From assembly GCA_902792515.1 (NCBI GenBank), contig CADAZX010000005.1, positions 1 through 64,000 of the forward strand: a stretch of DNA of 64,000 nucleotides, in the 5' to 3' direction. The translations under genes and the position numbers were made by a program. How positions within the stretch are numbered: position 1 is the first letter of the stretch; each line of letters starts with the position of its first letter. Below are positions 41,677 to 49,519 of this stretch, one piece after another. The notes under the pieces are model-generated. The model was given only the letters and a program-made list of their open reading frames with translations, did not search any database and was not told where the DNA came from. Source of the stretch: an uncultured Ruminococcus sp. (lineage in GTDB: Bacteria; Bacillota; Clostridia; UBA1212).

Positions 41677-41741
41677 CAGTGTGTCGCACGTCGGAACGAT
41701 TCCGGGCCTTGCCCGGTCAAGTGACGGCGCGCGACACACTG
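41677..41741 (-). repeat. Palindromic element F
   Basis: Outer arms CAGTGTGTCGC (41677-41687) and GCGACACACTG (41731-41741) enclose GAACGATT, hairpin CCGGGCCTTGCCCGG and TCAAGTGA, the inverse of the core in B, C and E. It lies 5 bp from the argS stop and may also influence argS transcript ends. Confidence 0.75.
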
Positions 41742-41745
41742 GCTT

Positions 41746-43467
41746 TTACATTTTCTCCACAACTCCAACTCCGATCAGGTGCAGCGTCTCTTTAAGGCAC
41801 GTCGTGCAGGCATCGGTCAGCGCCAGCCTCGCGGCTCTCACGTCAGGCTCGGAACGTAGAATGTTGGTCGAGTTATAAAACTTGTTGAACGCCTTCGCGA
41901 GCTCGATAATGTAACGCGTCACGATGTAGGGCTCGTTCTTGGCCGCGGCGTCGCGGACGGTGCCGTAGAGCTTTTCGAGAACCTTGACAACGGCGTATTC
42001 GTTGTCCTCGCAAAGGAGATTCAAATCCGCGTCACCGAAGGTTATTCCCGCTTCAGCGGCACGGCGAAGAACGCTCCTTCCGCGCGCATAGGTGTACTGC
42101 ACGTAAGGGCCGGATTCGCCGTCGAAGTCGAGCATTTTCGCAAAGTCGAAAATGATGTCGCGCTCACGGCCATTTTTGAGGAACTCGAACAGCACCGCGC
42201 CGACGCCGATAATTTCACACGCTTTGTCAAGGTCGTCGATCTGGTCGGCGGTTCCGTTTGCGATTATAATCTCGCGTGTTTTCGCGATCGACTCTTTTAG
42301 AACGTCCTCCAGAAGGACAACGTCGCCGTTTCTTGTCGAGAGCGCCCTGTCGGGAAATCTCACGTAGCCGAAGCCGACGTGAACGCAGTCGCTTGACCAG
42401 GTGTAGCCCATTTTCGCGAGAACGGAGAAAACCTGCTTGAAATGGAGCGTCTGAGGCGTTCCGACGACGTAAATGTTCTTGTAGAAGTCGTAGTGCCTCT
42501 TGCGGTAGAGAGCGGCGGCGATGTCGCGCGTCGCGTAAATGGTGCTGCCGTCGGATTTCAGAATGATGCACGGAGGCATGTTCGGGTCGTCGAACCGGAC
42601 GACTTTCGCGCCATCGCTCTCCTCAAGAAGTCCCTCTTTTTCGAGAATGTCGACAACTTCCGGCATCTTGTCGCTGTAAAAGCTCTCGCCCGCGAACGAG
42701 TCGAAGCTGATGTCGAGAAGCCTGTACATACGGTTAAACTCATTGAGGCTGGCGTCGACGAAAAATCTCCAAAGTGCCGTGACCTCGGGGTCGCCGTCTT
42801 CGAGAAGCTTGAAATAGTGGCGCGCCTCGTCCTCGAGTTCCGGGTGTTCCTTGGCCTCGGCGTGGAATTTCACGTAGATTTTGAGGAGTTCGTTGATCGG
42901 GTCGGCTGCAATCGCGTCGCGGTCGCCCCAGCGCTTGTAGGCGCTTATAAGCTTACCGAACTGCGTGCCCCAGTCGCCGATGTGGTTGATTTTAACGACG
43001 TCGTAGCCGAGAAAATCGTAAATGCGCGAGAGCGAGCTGCCTATCGCCGTCGAACAGAGATGTCCGATGTGAAAAGGCTTCGCAATATTAGGCGACGAAA
43101 ACTCCACAATTACAGTCTTTCCGCGCCCCTCCCCGCTCCTGCCGTATTTTTCGCGTTTTTCCAGCACCTCGGAAACGACCTCCCTCGAGATCTCTCCGCG
43201 GTTCAGGAAGAAATTGAGGTACGCGCCGACGACCCTGATCTCGGAAAAGAAACCGGCGTTTTCACTGTCGGCGAGTATTTTTTCGCGCAGATCCTCCGCA
43301 ACCAGCTTCGGGTTTGTTTTCTGAGCGAGCCTGAAGCAAGGCAGCGCAAAGTCTCCGAGTTTCTCATCGGGCGGAACGCTTATAAGGTTTGAAATAAAGC
43401 CTGCGTCGAAGCCTGAACTCTCGGTGTGAAGCGCAATTATTTCTGAAAGCTTTTTCTTTATGTCCAT
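41746..43467 (-). CDS. argS: Arginine--tRNA ligase
   Basis: Class I aminoacyl-tRNA synthetase charging tRNA-Arg in the cytosol (573 aa). The N-terminal Add1 domain is present, the HIGH motif is seen in NIAKPFHIGHLCST, and the family's altered KMSKS region falls around LSTRNGDVVLLEDV. The C-terminal DALR anticodon-binding domain contains YTYARGRSVLRRA. An in-frame extension reaches 43509, but the ATG at 43467 has AAAGGAC upstream and matches the family's start. It lies 70 bp behind leuS on the same strand and probably shares its transcript. The 3' end touches palindromic element F. Confidence 0.96.
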   Translation of the reverse strand: MDIKKKLSEIIALHTESSGFDAGFISNLISVPPDEKLGDFALPCFRLAQKTNPKLVAEDLREKILADSENAGFFSEIRVVGAYLNFFLNRGEISREVVSEVLEKREKYGRSGEGRGKTVIVEFSSPNIAKPFHIGHLCSTAIGSSLSRIYDFLGYDVVKINHIGDWGTQFGKLISAYKRWGDRDAIAADPINELLKIYVKFHAEAKEHPELEDEARHYFKLLEDGDPEVTALWRFFVDASLNEFNRMYRLLDISFDSFAGESFYSDKMPEVVDILEKEGLLEESDGAKVVRFDDPNMPPCIILKSDGSTIYATRDIAAALYRKRHYDFYKNIYVVGTPQTLHFKQVFSVLAKMGYTWSSDCVHVGFGYVRFPDRALSTRNGDVVLLEDVLKESIAKTREIIIANGTADQIDDLDKACEIIGVGAVLFEFLKNGRERDIIFDFAKMLDFDGESGPYVQYTYARGRSVLRRAAEAGITFGDADLNLLCEDNEYAVVKVLEKLYGTVRDAAAKNEPYIVTRYIIELAKAFNKFYNSTNILRSEPDVRAARLALTDACTTCLKETLHLIGVGVVEKM

Positions 43468-43537
43468 TTTAGTCCTTTTGTAAAAATCAATAATAATTCG
43501 TCCGGGCAAATCGCGTAAATAGCCCGAAAACGCCGGT

Positions 43538-45964
43538 TTAGCAGATAATGTTCACAAGCGAACCCGGCACCGCGATGACCTTGCGCACCGTTCTGCCTTC
43601 GACAAGCTGCTTCACGGTCTCGTTTTCGAGCACGTAAGCGGCGAGCTCGTCTCTTCCGAGAGATGACGGAACGTTGATCCTGGCCTTGATCTTGCCGAGG
43701 ATCTGGACCGCGATCTCGACCTCGTCGGCAACGAGCTTCGACTCGTCGCAAACAGGCCACGGCTGTTCGTGAATGTAGCCCTCGCCGAGCTCGAGCATGG
43801 TCCACATCTCCTCCGCGAAGTGCGGGCAGACGGGATACAGAAGCTTGAGAAGCGCTCCGAGGTCGCCGGCGGAAAGCGTGTTGGCGGCGTAGAACTCGTT
43901 AACGAGGCCCATCATCGCGGCGATCGCGGTGTTGTACTTCATTTTCTCGTAGTCCTCGCTCACCTTCTTGATCGCGACGTTGACCGCCCTCTCGTGCTTC
44001 TTTGAAATCGCCTTTTCGTCGGTGACGTTTTTCTGAAGCTTCCAAACGCGCTCGAGGAATCTGTAGCAGCCTCTCGCGCCGTCGGTCGACCACGGTATCG
44101 GCTGATCGAAAGCGCCCATGAACATCTCGTAAAGGCGGAAAGCGTCCGCGCCGATCTCGGCGACGATGTCGTCAGGGTTGATAACGTTCCCGCGTGATTT
44201 GGACATTTTCTCGCCGTTTTCGCCGAGGATCATGCCATGGGACGTTCTCTTGACGTACGGCTCGGGGCACGGAACGGCGCCGATGTCATACAGGAACTTG
44301 TGCCAGAAGCGGGAGTAAAGCAGGTGAAGCGTGGTGTGCTCCATGCCGCCGTTGTACCAGTCGACGGGGAGCCAGTACTTCATCGCCTCTTCGCTCGCTA
44401 TCGCCTTGTTGTTGTGAGGATCGGTGTAGCGGATGAAATACCAGGACGAGCCCGCCCACTGAGGCATTGTGTCTGTCTCGCGCTTTGCGGGAAGGCCGCA
44501 TTTCGGGCACGTCGTGTTGACCCAATCGGGAACGTTAACGAGCGGTGATTCGCCGCTGTCTGTCTGAACGTAATTCTCGACCTCGGGAAGGAGCAGCGGC
44601 AGTTCGGACTCGTCGAGCGGAACCCAGCCGCAGCAGTCGCATTTTACGACCGGAATCGGCTCGCCCCAGTAGCGCTGGCGGCTGAATACCCAGTCGCGGA
44701 GCTTGAAGTTGACCTTGCCGGCTCCGATGCCCTTTTCCTGTAAAAACTCAATAATTTTGGCCTTCGCCTCTTTTACCGGAAGTCCGTCGAGGAACCCGGA
44801 ATTCACCATAATACCGTTTTCGATGTCGGTGTAGGCTTCCTTTTCAATATCGCCGCCGGCGACGACCTCGATGACCGGAAGGCCGAACTTGCGCGCGAAA
44901 GCGTAGTCGCGCTCGTCGTGTGCCGGAACAGCCATGATGGCGCCGGTGCCGTACGTGCTGAGAACGTAGTCGGACGTCCAGATCGGGATCTCTTTTCCGT
45001 TGACGGGGTTGATCGCCTTAATGCCCTTCAGTTCGACGCCTGTCTTGTCCTTCGCGAGCTCTGTCCTCTCGAACTCGGACTTACGCGCCGCCTGCTCTCT
45101 GTAGGCGTCGACCTCGTCGAAATTCGTGATCCTGTCCTTGAATTTTTCTATAAAATCGTGCTCGGGCGAGATGACCATGTAAGTCGCGCCGAAAAGCGTA
45201 TCCGGCCTCGTGGTGTAGACTCTCAGTTTATAGCCCGCGTCTTTAACCTCGAAATCGACCTCCGCGCCTGTGGAGCGGCCGATCCAGTTGCGTTGCTGGA
45301 CCTTGACCTTTTCGATGAAGTCGACCTGGTCGAGACCGTCGATCAGCTTCTGCGCGTATTCTGTGATCTTAAGCATCCACTGGCTCTTGACTTTTCTGAC
45401 GACTTCGCCGCCGCAGCGCTCGCAGACGCCGTTCACGACCTCCTCATTCGCGAGACCGACTTTGCAGCTCGTACACCAGTTGATCGGCATCTCGGTTTTA
45501 TACGCGAGGCCGGCCTTGAAAAGCTGCAGGAATATCCACTGCGTCCAGCGGTAGTACTCGGGGTCGGTCGTGGAGACTTCGGAAGACCACGTAAACGAAA
45601 AGCCGAGCATTTTGAGCTGCTTTTTGAACCTGGCTATATTGTTCGCGGTGACGATCTCCGGGTGGATCTTGTTCTTGATCGCGAAGTTTTCGGTCGGAAG
45701 TCCGAACGCGTCCCAGCCGATCGGGAATAGTACGTTGTACCCTTCCATGCGTCTCTTGCGGCAGATGATGTCCATCGCGGTGTTTGAACGCGGATGGCCG
45801 ACGTGAAGACCGTTTCCGGAGGGATAAGGGAACTCGATCAGTCCGTAAAACTTCGGCTTCGAGTGGTCCTTCGAGGGTTCGAACGTGTTGTCGCGTTCCC
45901 AGATCTCCTGCCACTTTTTTTCAACCGCGGCCGGGTTGTATGCCTTGAATTCAACTTTTTTCAT
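43538..45964 (-). CDS. leuS: Leucine--tRNA ligase
   Basis: Class I synthetase charging tRNA-Leu, with editing activity (808 aa, bacterial length). Motifs are [15 protein letters not shown] for HIGH and [10 protein letters not shown] for KMSKS. A CP1 editing domain lies around residues 220-410, where a [12 protein letters not shown] segment is typical, and a zinc-ribbon-like Cys pair set occurs in [21 protein letters not shown]. The start is the ATG at 45964 with GGACTGAAA upstream. A promoter lies about 75 bp upstream, and I see no T-box leader in the short untranslated region. A tRNA-Leu gene is elsewhere in the window. Confidence 0.97.
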   Translation of the reverse strand: MKKVEFKAYNPAAVEKKWQEIWERDNTFEPSKDHSKPKFYGLIEFPYPSGNGLHVGHPRSNTAMDIICRKRRMEGYNVLFPIGWDAFGLPTENFAIKNKIHPEIVTANNIARFKKQLKMLGFSFTWSSEVSTTDPEYYRWTQWIFLQLFKAGLAYKTEMPINWCTSCKVGLANEEVVNGVCERCGGEVVRKVKSQWMLKITEYAQKLIDGLDQVDFIEKVKVQQRNWIGRSTGAEVDFEVKDAGYKLRVYTTRPDTLFGATYMVISPEHDFIEKFKDRITNFDEVDAYREQAARKSEFERTELAKDKTGVELKGIKAINPVNGKEIPIWTSDYVLSTYGTGAIMAVPAHDERDYAFARKFGLPVIEVVAGGDIEKEAYTDIENGIMVNSGFLDGLPVKEAKAKIIEFLQEKGIGAGKVNFKLRDWVFSRQRYWGEPIPVVKCDCCGWVPLDESELPLLLPEVENYVQTDSGESPLVNVPDWVNTTCPKCGLPAKRETDTMPQWAGSSWYFIRYTDPHNNKAIASEEAMKYWLPVDWYNGGMEHTTLHLLYSRFWHKFLYDIGAVPCPEPYVKRTSHGMILGENGEKMSKSRGNVINPDDIVAEIGADAFRLYEMFMGAFDQPIPWSTDGARGCYRFLERVWKLQKNVTDEKAISKKHERAVNVAIKKVSEDYEKMKYNTAIAAMMGLVNEFYAANTLSAGDLGALLKLLYPVCPHFAEEMWTMLELGEGYIHEQPWPVCDESKLVADEVEIAVQILGKIKARINVPSSLGRDELAAYVLENETVKQLVEGRTVRKVIAVPGSLVNIIC

Positions 45965-46036
45965 TTTCAGTCCGTCCTTGAAATGATTTTGTGCGGAAGC
46001 AAAAACGCGCCGCGCGCAGTTCCTGCTTAAAATATT

Positions 46037-46065
46037 ATTATAAAGCTTTTCACGCGTTTTGTAAA
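46037..46065 (-). promoter_or_regulatory. Promoter of leuS-argS
   Basis: On the minus strand TTTACA and TATAAT are separated by 17 nt. Confidence 0.65.
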
Positions 46066-46122
46066 CAAAAAAACGGCTATTGGCATCACGAAAAGCGCCA
46101 CGAAAAGCGCTTCAAGCCGTTT
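46066..46122 (-). terminator. Terminator of the era-recO-GH25 operon
   Basis: On the minus strand AAACGGC pairs with GCCGTTT and is followed by a run of T. The loop holds two copies of GCGCTTTTCGTG. It lies 40 bp beyond the stop of the DUF6873-like gene. Confidence 0.8.
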
Positions 46123-46162
46123 GTTATTTCTGACCCTGGCAAAGCAGGTTGCCGGAACGAAG

Positions 46163-46879
46163 TCAGATCGTAACGCACACGATGCCTCCGATGTCTGTAA
46201 GCGGTCCGTCGGACTCGGTTACTTTTATCCCGCCCTGCCTCAAAAGTTCGGAAAGCTCCGGGATCGCGGCGGACAGGCATCCGTTCACGAAAAGCGCATT
46301 TAAGTCGCCGCACCAGCCTATTGTTCCGCCTATAAATCCGGAATCGTATCCTTTAAGAACGATCCTGTCACAATCGCTTTTTTCGACGAAATAGCAGTTG
46401 AACGAGTGCTTCGCGGCGGCTTTCCTGATCCCGGGGTCGCCGGTAACGATAAGGTCAAGCGGAGGAATATAGCACGCGGAGCATCGAGTGTAACCCTGGT
46501 TGACGTTCACCTTTACGATATGCTTCGCAGCGGCGAAAGCATTAATCGAATCCGCGGTCGCGGACGTTTTGTGGATCAGGTAGTTCCCGCACAAGAGCGC
46601 GTTCAAAGACACGCACTCCGGGTATTTTCCGGGAGTTGCTTCACCCTCAAATACAAGCCTGAATCCGAGCGTCGAGAGCCTTTTTTCCGCGGCCGCGTCG
46701 ATACCGCGCCTCACCGCTAGCGTTCCGTTCCCGAGATCGAAAACCTGCATATCGGAGTGTTTTGACTCGTGCGGCGGAAGATTCGGGTTGGACCCGAGTG
46801 TCACAAGCTCCGCGCCCGAAGCTGTTATTTTGTCAGCGAGTTCCGGTTTTATGTCCCCGGAAGCGATAAAAACGTTCAT
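46163..46879 (-). CDS. Conserved protein of unknown function, DUF6873-like
   Basis: A 238-residue cytosolic protein without membrane segments. Conserved-looking blocks are VKVNVNQGYTRCSACY, LIVTGDPGI and GYDSGFIGGTIGW. They recall DUF6873 proteins of Firmicutes, often found near era and recO. Function is unknown. The repeated short glycine-rich strands suggest a beta-propeller or pentein-like fold, but this is speculative. It ends the era-recO-GH25 transcription unit, before a terminator. Confidence 0.72.
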   Translation of the reverse strand: MNVFIASGDIKPELADKITASGAELVTLGSNPNLPPHESKHSDMQVFDLGNGTLAVRRGIDAAAEKRLSTLGFRLVFEGEATPGKYPECVSLNALLCGNYLIHKTSATADSINAFAAAKHIVKVNVNQGYTRCSACYIPPLDLIVTGDPGIRKAAAKHSFNCYFVEKSDCDRIVLKGYDSGFIGGTIGWCGDLNALFVNGCLSAAIPELSELLRQGGIKVTESDGPLTDIGGIVCVTI

Positions 46880-46913
46880 GTAAGTCTCCGCTCAAATATT
46901 GTTGTACCAATCT

Positions 46914-47801
46914 TCAGCCGAACGGTCTCGGCGCGTTCTTTTTTTCGTACCAGTCCTTCGTATAGGCGAGAATGTCGCGAAGCGTGACGTTCAGGTCGCA
47001 TTCCGCTTCGACTCCCGCGACGCTTGCTGTCGACGTATACTGCCAAAGACATACGTTCGGATAGTCGTCGGTCGTGAGGACTCTCTTTTTCGACCAGCTC
47101 GCGACCCAGTAGCAGTAGTCCGTCAGCTCCTCCGGGTAATAGTAGTTGTTCGCGAAGTCGGTGTTAGTGTAATATCCGGGACAGATGCCGCCCTCCGCCA
47201 GCGCGTCGCAGAACGTCCTGATGATGTCGGTCAGCATCCGGCGCGAGTTGTCGGAAATGAGCCTGTCGCCGTCGTTTTCGACGTCGTAGAAAACGGGAAG
47301 CTCGAACTCAAGTCCCATTTCTTCGATCATCGCGAGCACCCTCTCCGCGTCGTGAGCGGCCTCTTCGAGCGAGTGCGCGCCCGAGAAAAAGTAGCAGCCC
47401 ACCGGAAGCCCCGCGCTCTTCGCGAGCGCGTAGTACTCAGTGAACTTTTCGTCTATTTCCAGGTTATATCTCGCGATCCTGAGTATCACGCCGCGTACGC
47501 CGCCGGCGCGCATCGCCTCAAAATCGACCTCCTCGTCCCAATGCGACAGGTCCGCGAATATCTGCTGCGTAAGAGGCTTCCCCCAGATGCTTTTGACCTC
47601 CGGCTCATTTTCGCCGCCGTCGCTCTTCCCTTTCCCGGATCTCTCCTCAAGGTATTTCGTAAACGCGTCCCTGAATACGGAGCAGCCTGCCGAAAAAGCC
47701 GCGCATGAGAACAGAATAAACAAAACAAGCGCCGCCGCAAAAAAGCGCGCAACGCGTGTCTTGAAAACTTTTATCCCGCTGCGGAAAAAACTTCCGGTCA
47801 T
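46914..47801 (-). CDS. GH25 family muramidase, membrane-anchored
   Basis: A 295-residue cell-wall lysozyme-like enzyme cleaving the MurNAc-GlcNAc bond of peptidoglycan outside the membrane. A hydrophobic N-terminal segment (about residues 17-45) ends in AAFSAGC, which may be a membrane anchor or a poor lipobox. The GH25 barrel begins at IFADLSHWDEEVDF, the catalytic Asp/Glu pair is in PVFYDVEN, and the C-terminal WQYTSTASVAGVEAECDLNV is typical. The ATG at 47801 is chosen for GGAGGG at 6-7 nt; an in-frame extension to 47939 overlaps recO. It is placed between recO and the DUF6873-like gene. Confidence 0.9.
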   Translation of the reverse strand: MTGSFFRSGIKVFKTRVARFFAAALVLFILFSCAAFSAGCSVFRDAFTKYLEERSGKGKSDGGENEPEVKSIWGKPLTQQIFADLSHWDEEVDFEAMRAGGVRGVILRIARYNLEIDEKFTEYYALAKSAGLPVGCYFFSGAHSLEEAAHDAERVLAMIEEMGLEFELPVFYDVENDGDRLISDNSRRMLTDIIRTFCDALAEGGICPGYYTNTDFANNYYYPEELTDYCYWVASWSKKRVLTTDDYPNVCLWQYTSTASVAGVEAECDLNVTLRDILAYTKDWYEKKNAPRPFG

Positions 47802-47832
47802 AAAACCCTCCGCGAAAAATAACGCCTCTTGA

Positions 47833-48447
47833 TCAGTCGAACATGCTGTCATACGCTCTTTGCGCGATCCGGTCGATCTCCTCAAGAACCTCCGGTGATA
47901 CGTTAAAAGAAAAAAGCGTTCTGAAATCGCTCTCAACAATATGTTCGATCGCCTGCGCAGTCCCCCTGTACCTGACTGTCTCCGGAACAGCGAAAAAGCC
48001 CTGGTCGTATGACAGTCTTATGCGGAAAACGTCCTTCGCGAGTGCGAGCCTTCCCGCGTTTTCCTTCTGCGACAGAAAGTAAAAAGTGTTTAGCGTAAGC
48101 CTGAGAAGATCCGTGTCGCGGTCCTCCTCGCGCGCCACCTTGAGAACCGTGGAGGCGATGTCTGACGCCAGGAAAAGAGCGTCGACGTCCTCGCGAAGTC
48201 CGTAAAACGAGTTGATAAGGTCTGCCTCGCAGAGCGTGTATATTCCGTTCCTGCCGGCGGAGAGCTCCATTGAGGAGTAGCAGAACTGCTGGCTCACCGC
48301 GAGGAAGCGGCTTTTAGCGCTCTTGGCGCCCTTCGCGGCGATGGAGACCCTTCCGAACTCGTCGGACAGCGCCGTGAGCATTTTACTGCCCTCGCCGTAC
48401 GTCGCCTCGGAAAGAACTATCGCTTTGCACTTAACCCTCTCGCCCAT
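47833..48447 (-). CDS. recO: DNA repair protein RecO (lacking the zinc-finger segment)
   Basis: A 204-residue RecO, which loads RecA at gaps together with RecR in recombinational repair. The N-terminal OB fold is recognisable (AIVLSEATYGEGSKMLTALS and GRVSIAAKGAKSAKS). Typical RecO proteins have 240-260 residues and a C-terminal four-cysteine zinc finger. Here only isolated cysteines are seen and the protein ends after the helical region, so the zinc site is missing. The ATG at 48447 is preferred to the GTG at 48453 because AGGTG sits at correct spacing. It lies directly behind era, a common arrangement. Confidence 0.85.
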   Translation of the reverse strand: MGERVKCKAIVLSEATYGEGSKMLTALSDEFGRVSIAAKGAKSAKSRFLAVSQQFCYSSMELSAGRNGIYTLCEADLINSFYGLREDVDALFLASDIASTVLKVAREEDRDTDLLRLTLNTFYFLSQKENAGRLALAKDVFRIRLSYDQGFFAVPETVRYRGTAQAIEHIVESDFRTLFSFNVSPEVLEEIDRIAQRAYDSMFD

Positions 48448-48506
48448 TTTCACCTGCCGTGAAACAATTAAAAATCATCTGGAAATACAGAGACTTGTTT
48501 GTCGTC

Positions 48507-49430
48507 TCATCTCACCGGCGCGTTGTCGTCCTTGTAGCCGAGCTCCTTCAGCATCGAACCCGAGTTCCGCCAGTCGTCCTTCACCTTTACCCAGAGCTTC
48601 AAATTCACCTTGGTGCCTGTAAGTTCCTCGATGTCGCGTCTCGCGGCGGAGCCGATCTTTTTAAGCATCGCACCTTCCCTGCCTATGAGGATGCCCTTGT
48701 GGGTGTCCTTTTCGCAGAAAACGGTCGCCTCGATGGACGTCGTCTGATTCCTGTATTTCGGCTCTTTATAGGAAATGATCTCGACTCCGACTCCGTGCGG
48801 CACCTCGTCGTTCGTGAACAGAAGCACCTTTTCGCGGATGATCTCCTCTGCCATCTCGCGGACTGTGCTCGCCGTCGTGATGTCCTCCGGGTAGTACATC
48901 GGTCCCTCGGGAATGAACTTAAGAAGCTCGTCCTTAAGGATGTCGAGCCCGTCCTCCCTGAGCGCCGAAACGGGGACGACGGCGTCGAAATTGACGATCG
49001 AATTGAGAACGGCGATTATCGGGAGAAGTCTCTCCTTTTCGACAGCGTCGACCTTCGTGACGACAAGAATTTTCGGCGTGCCTTTGATCTCTGCGATCTT
49101 CTCCGCGAGCTGCCTGTTGGCCTCGGAAACGTCCTTTTCGGTCGCGTCGTACAAATACATAATAACGTCGGTCGCCTTCATCGCGTCGCCCGCTGTTCTC
49201 ACCATGAACTCGCCCAGCTTCGTGCGCGGAGAGTGGATTCCGGGGGTGTCGACGAAAACGATCTGATAGCCGTCGCCCGTGAGGATCGCCAGCTGCTGCT
49301 TTCGCGTTGTCTGCGGCTTCGGCGACGTGATCGCCACCTTTTCGCCCGTAAGCGCGTTAATTAAAGTGGATTTTCCGACGTTCGGCCTGCCGATAACCGT
49401 GCAGAAACCCGATTTGAAATTGTCTGCCAT
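48507..49430 (-). CDS. era: GTPase Era
   Basis: An essential GTPase that binds the 3' end of 16S rRNA and helps assembly of the small ribosomal subunit (307 aa). The G domain has GRPNVGKST (G1), the T-T pair of switch I, DTPGIH (G3) and VTKVD (G4). A C-terminal KH domain follows, with ILIGREGAMLKKIGSAARRDIE. Length and motifs are typical. It heads the run era, recO, GH25, DUF6873-like on the minus strand, with GGAG upstream of the ATG. Confidence 0.97.
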   Translation of the reverse strand: MADNFKSGFCTVIGRPNVGKSTLINALTGEKVAITSPKPQTTRKQQLAILTGDGYQIVFVDTPGIHSPRTKLGEFMVRTAGDAMKATDVIMYLYDATEKDVSEANRQLAEKIAEIKGTPKILVVTKVDAVEKERLLPIIAVLNSIVNFDAVVPVSALREDGLDILKDELLKFIPEGPMYYPEDITTASTVREMAEEIIREKVLLFTNDEVPHGVGVEIISYKEPKYRNQTTSIEATVFCEKDTHKGILIGREGAMLKKIGSAARRDIEELTGTKVNLKLWVKVKDDWRNSGSMLKELGYKDDNAPVR

Positions 49431-49519
49431 TTTGTTTTCTCCGTAGCGGAAGGTTTACCTATAATAATGCCGCCGCGTCCGTGACGCGCATTTTAAATAA
49501 TTCCCGCCGCAAAAAAAAT

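Larger units (their letters stand above)
39990..41745. other. Gene-free AT-rich region with a nested palindrome family
   Basis: No gene with a ribosome site and protein-like sequence is visible across these 1.75 kb. The first 700 bp are very AT-rich with one large inverted repeat. From about 40740 onward the DNA is a mosaic of palindromic elements that share half-core sequences. Short blocks such as AGCTAAAC-CGGAGACTGAGG and CAACCTTATTCAGATACAAA recur two or three times between them. Confidence 0.7.

Noticed and set aside
40745-41741. Possible CRISPR array
   Set aside because: Repeats are palindromic, differ in orientation and spacing, and vary in the centre; there are no uniform spacers and no cas genes nearby.
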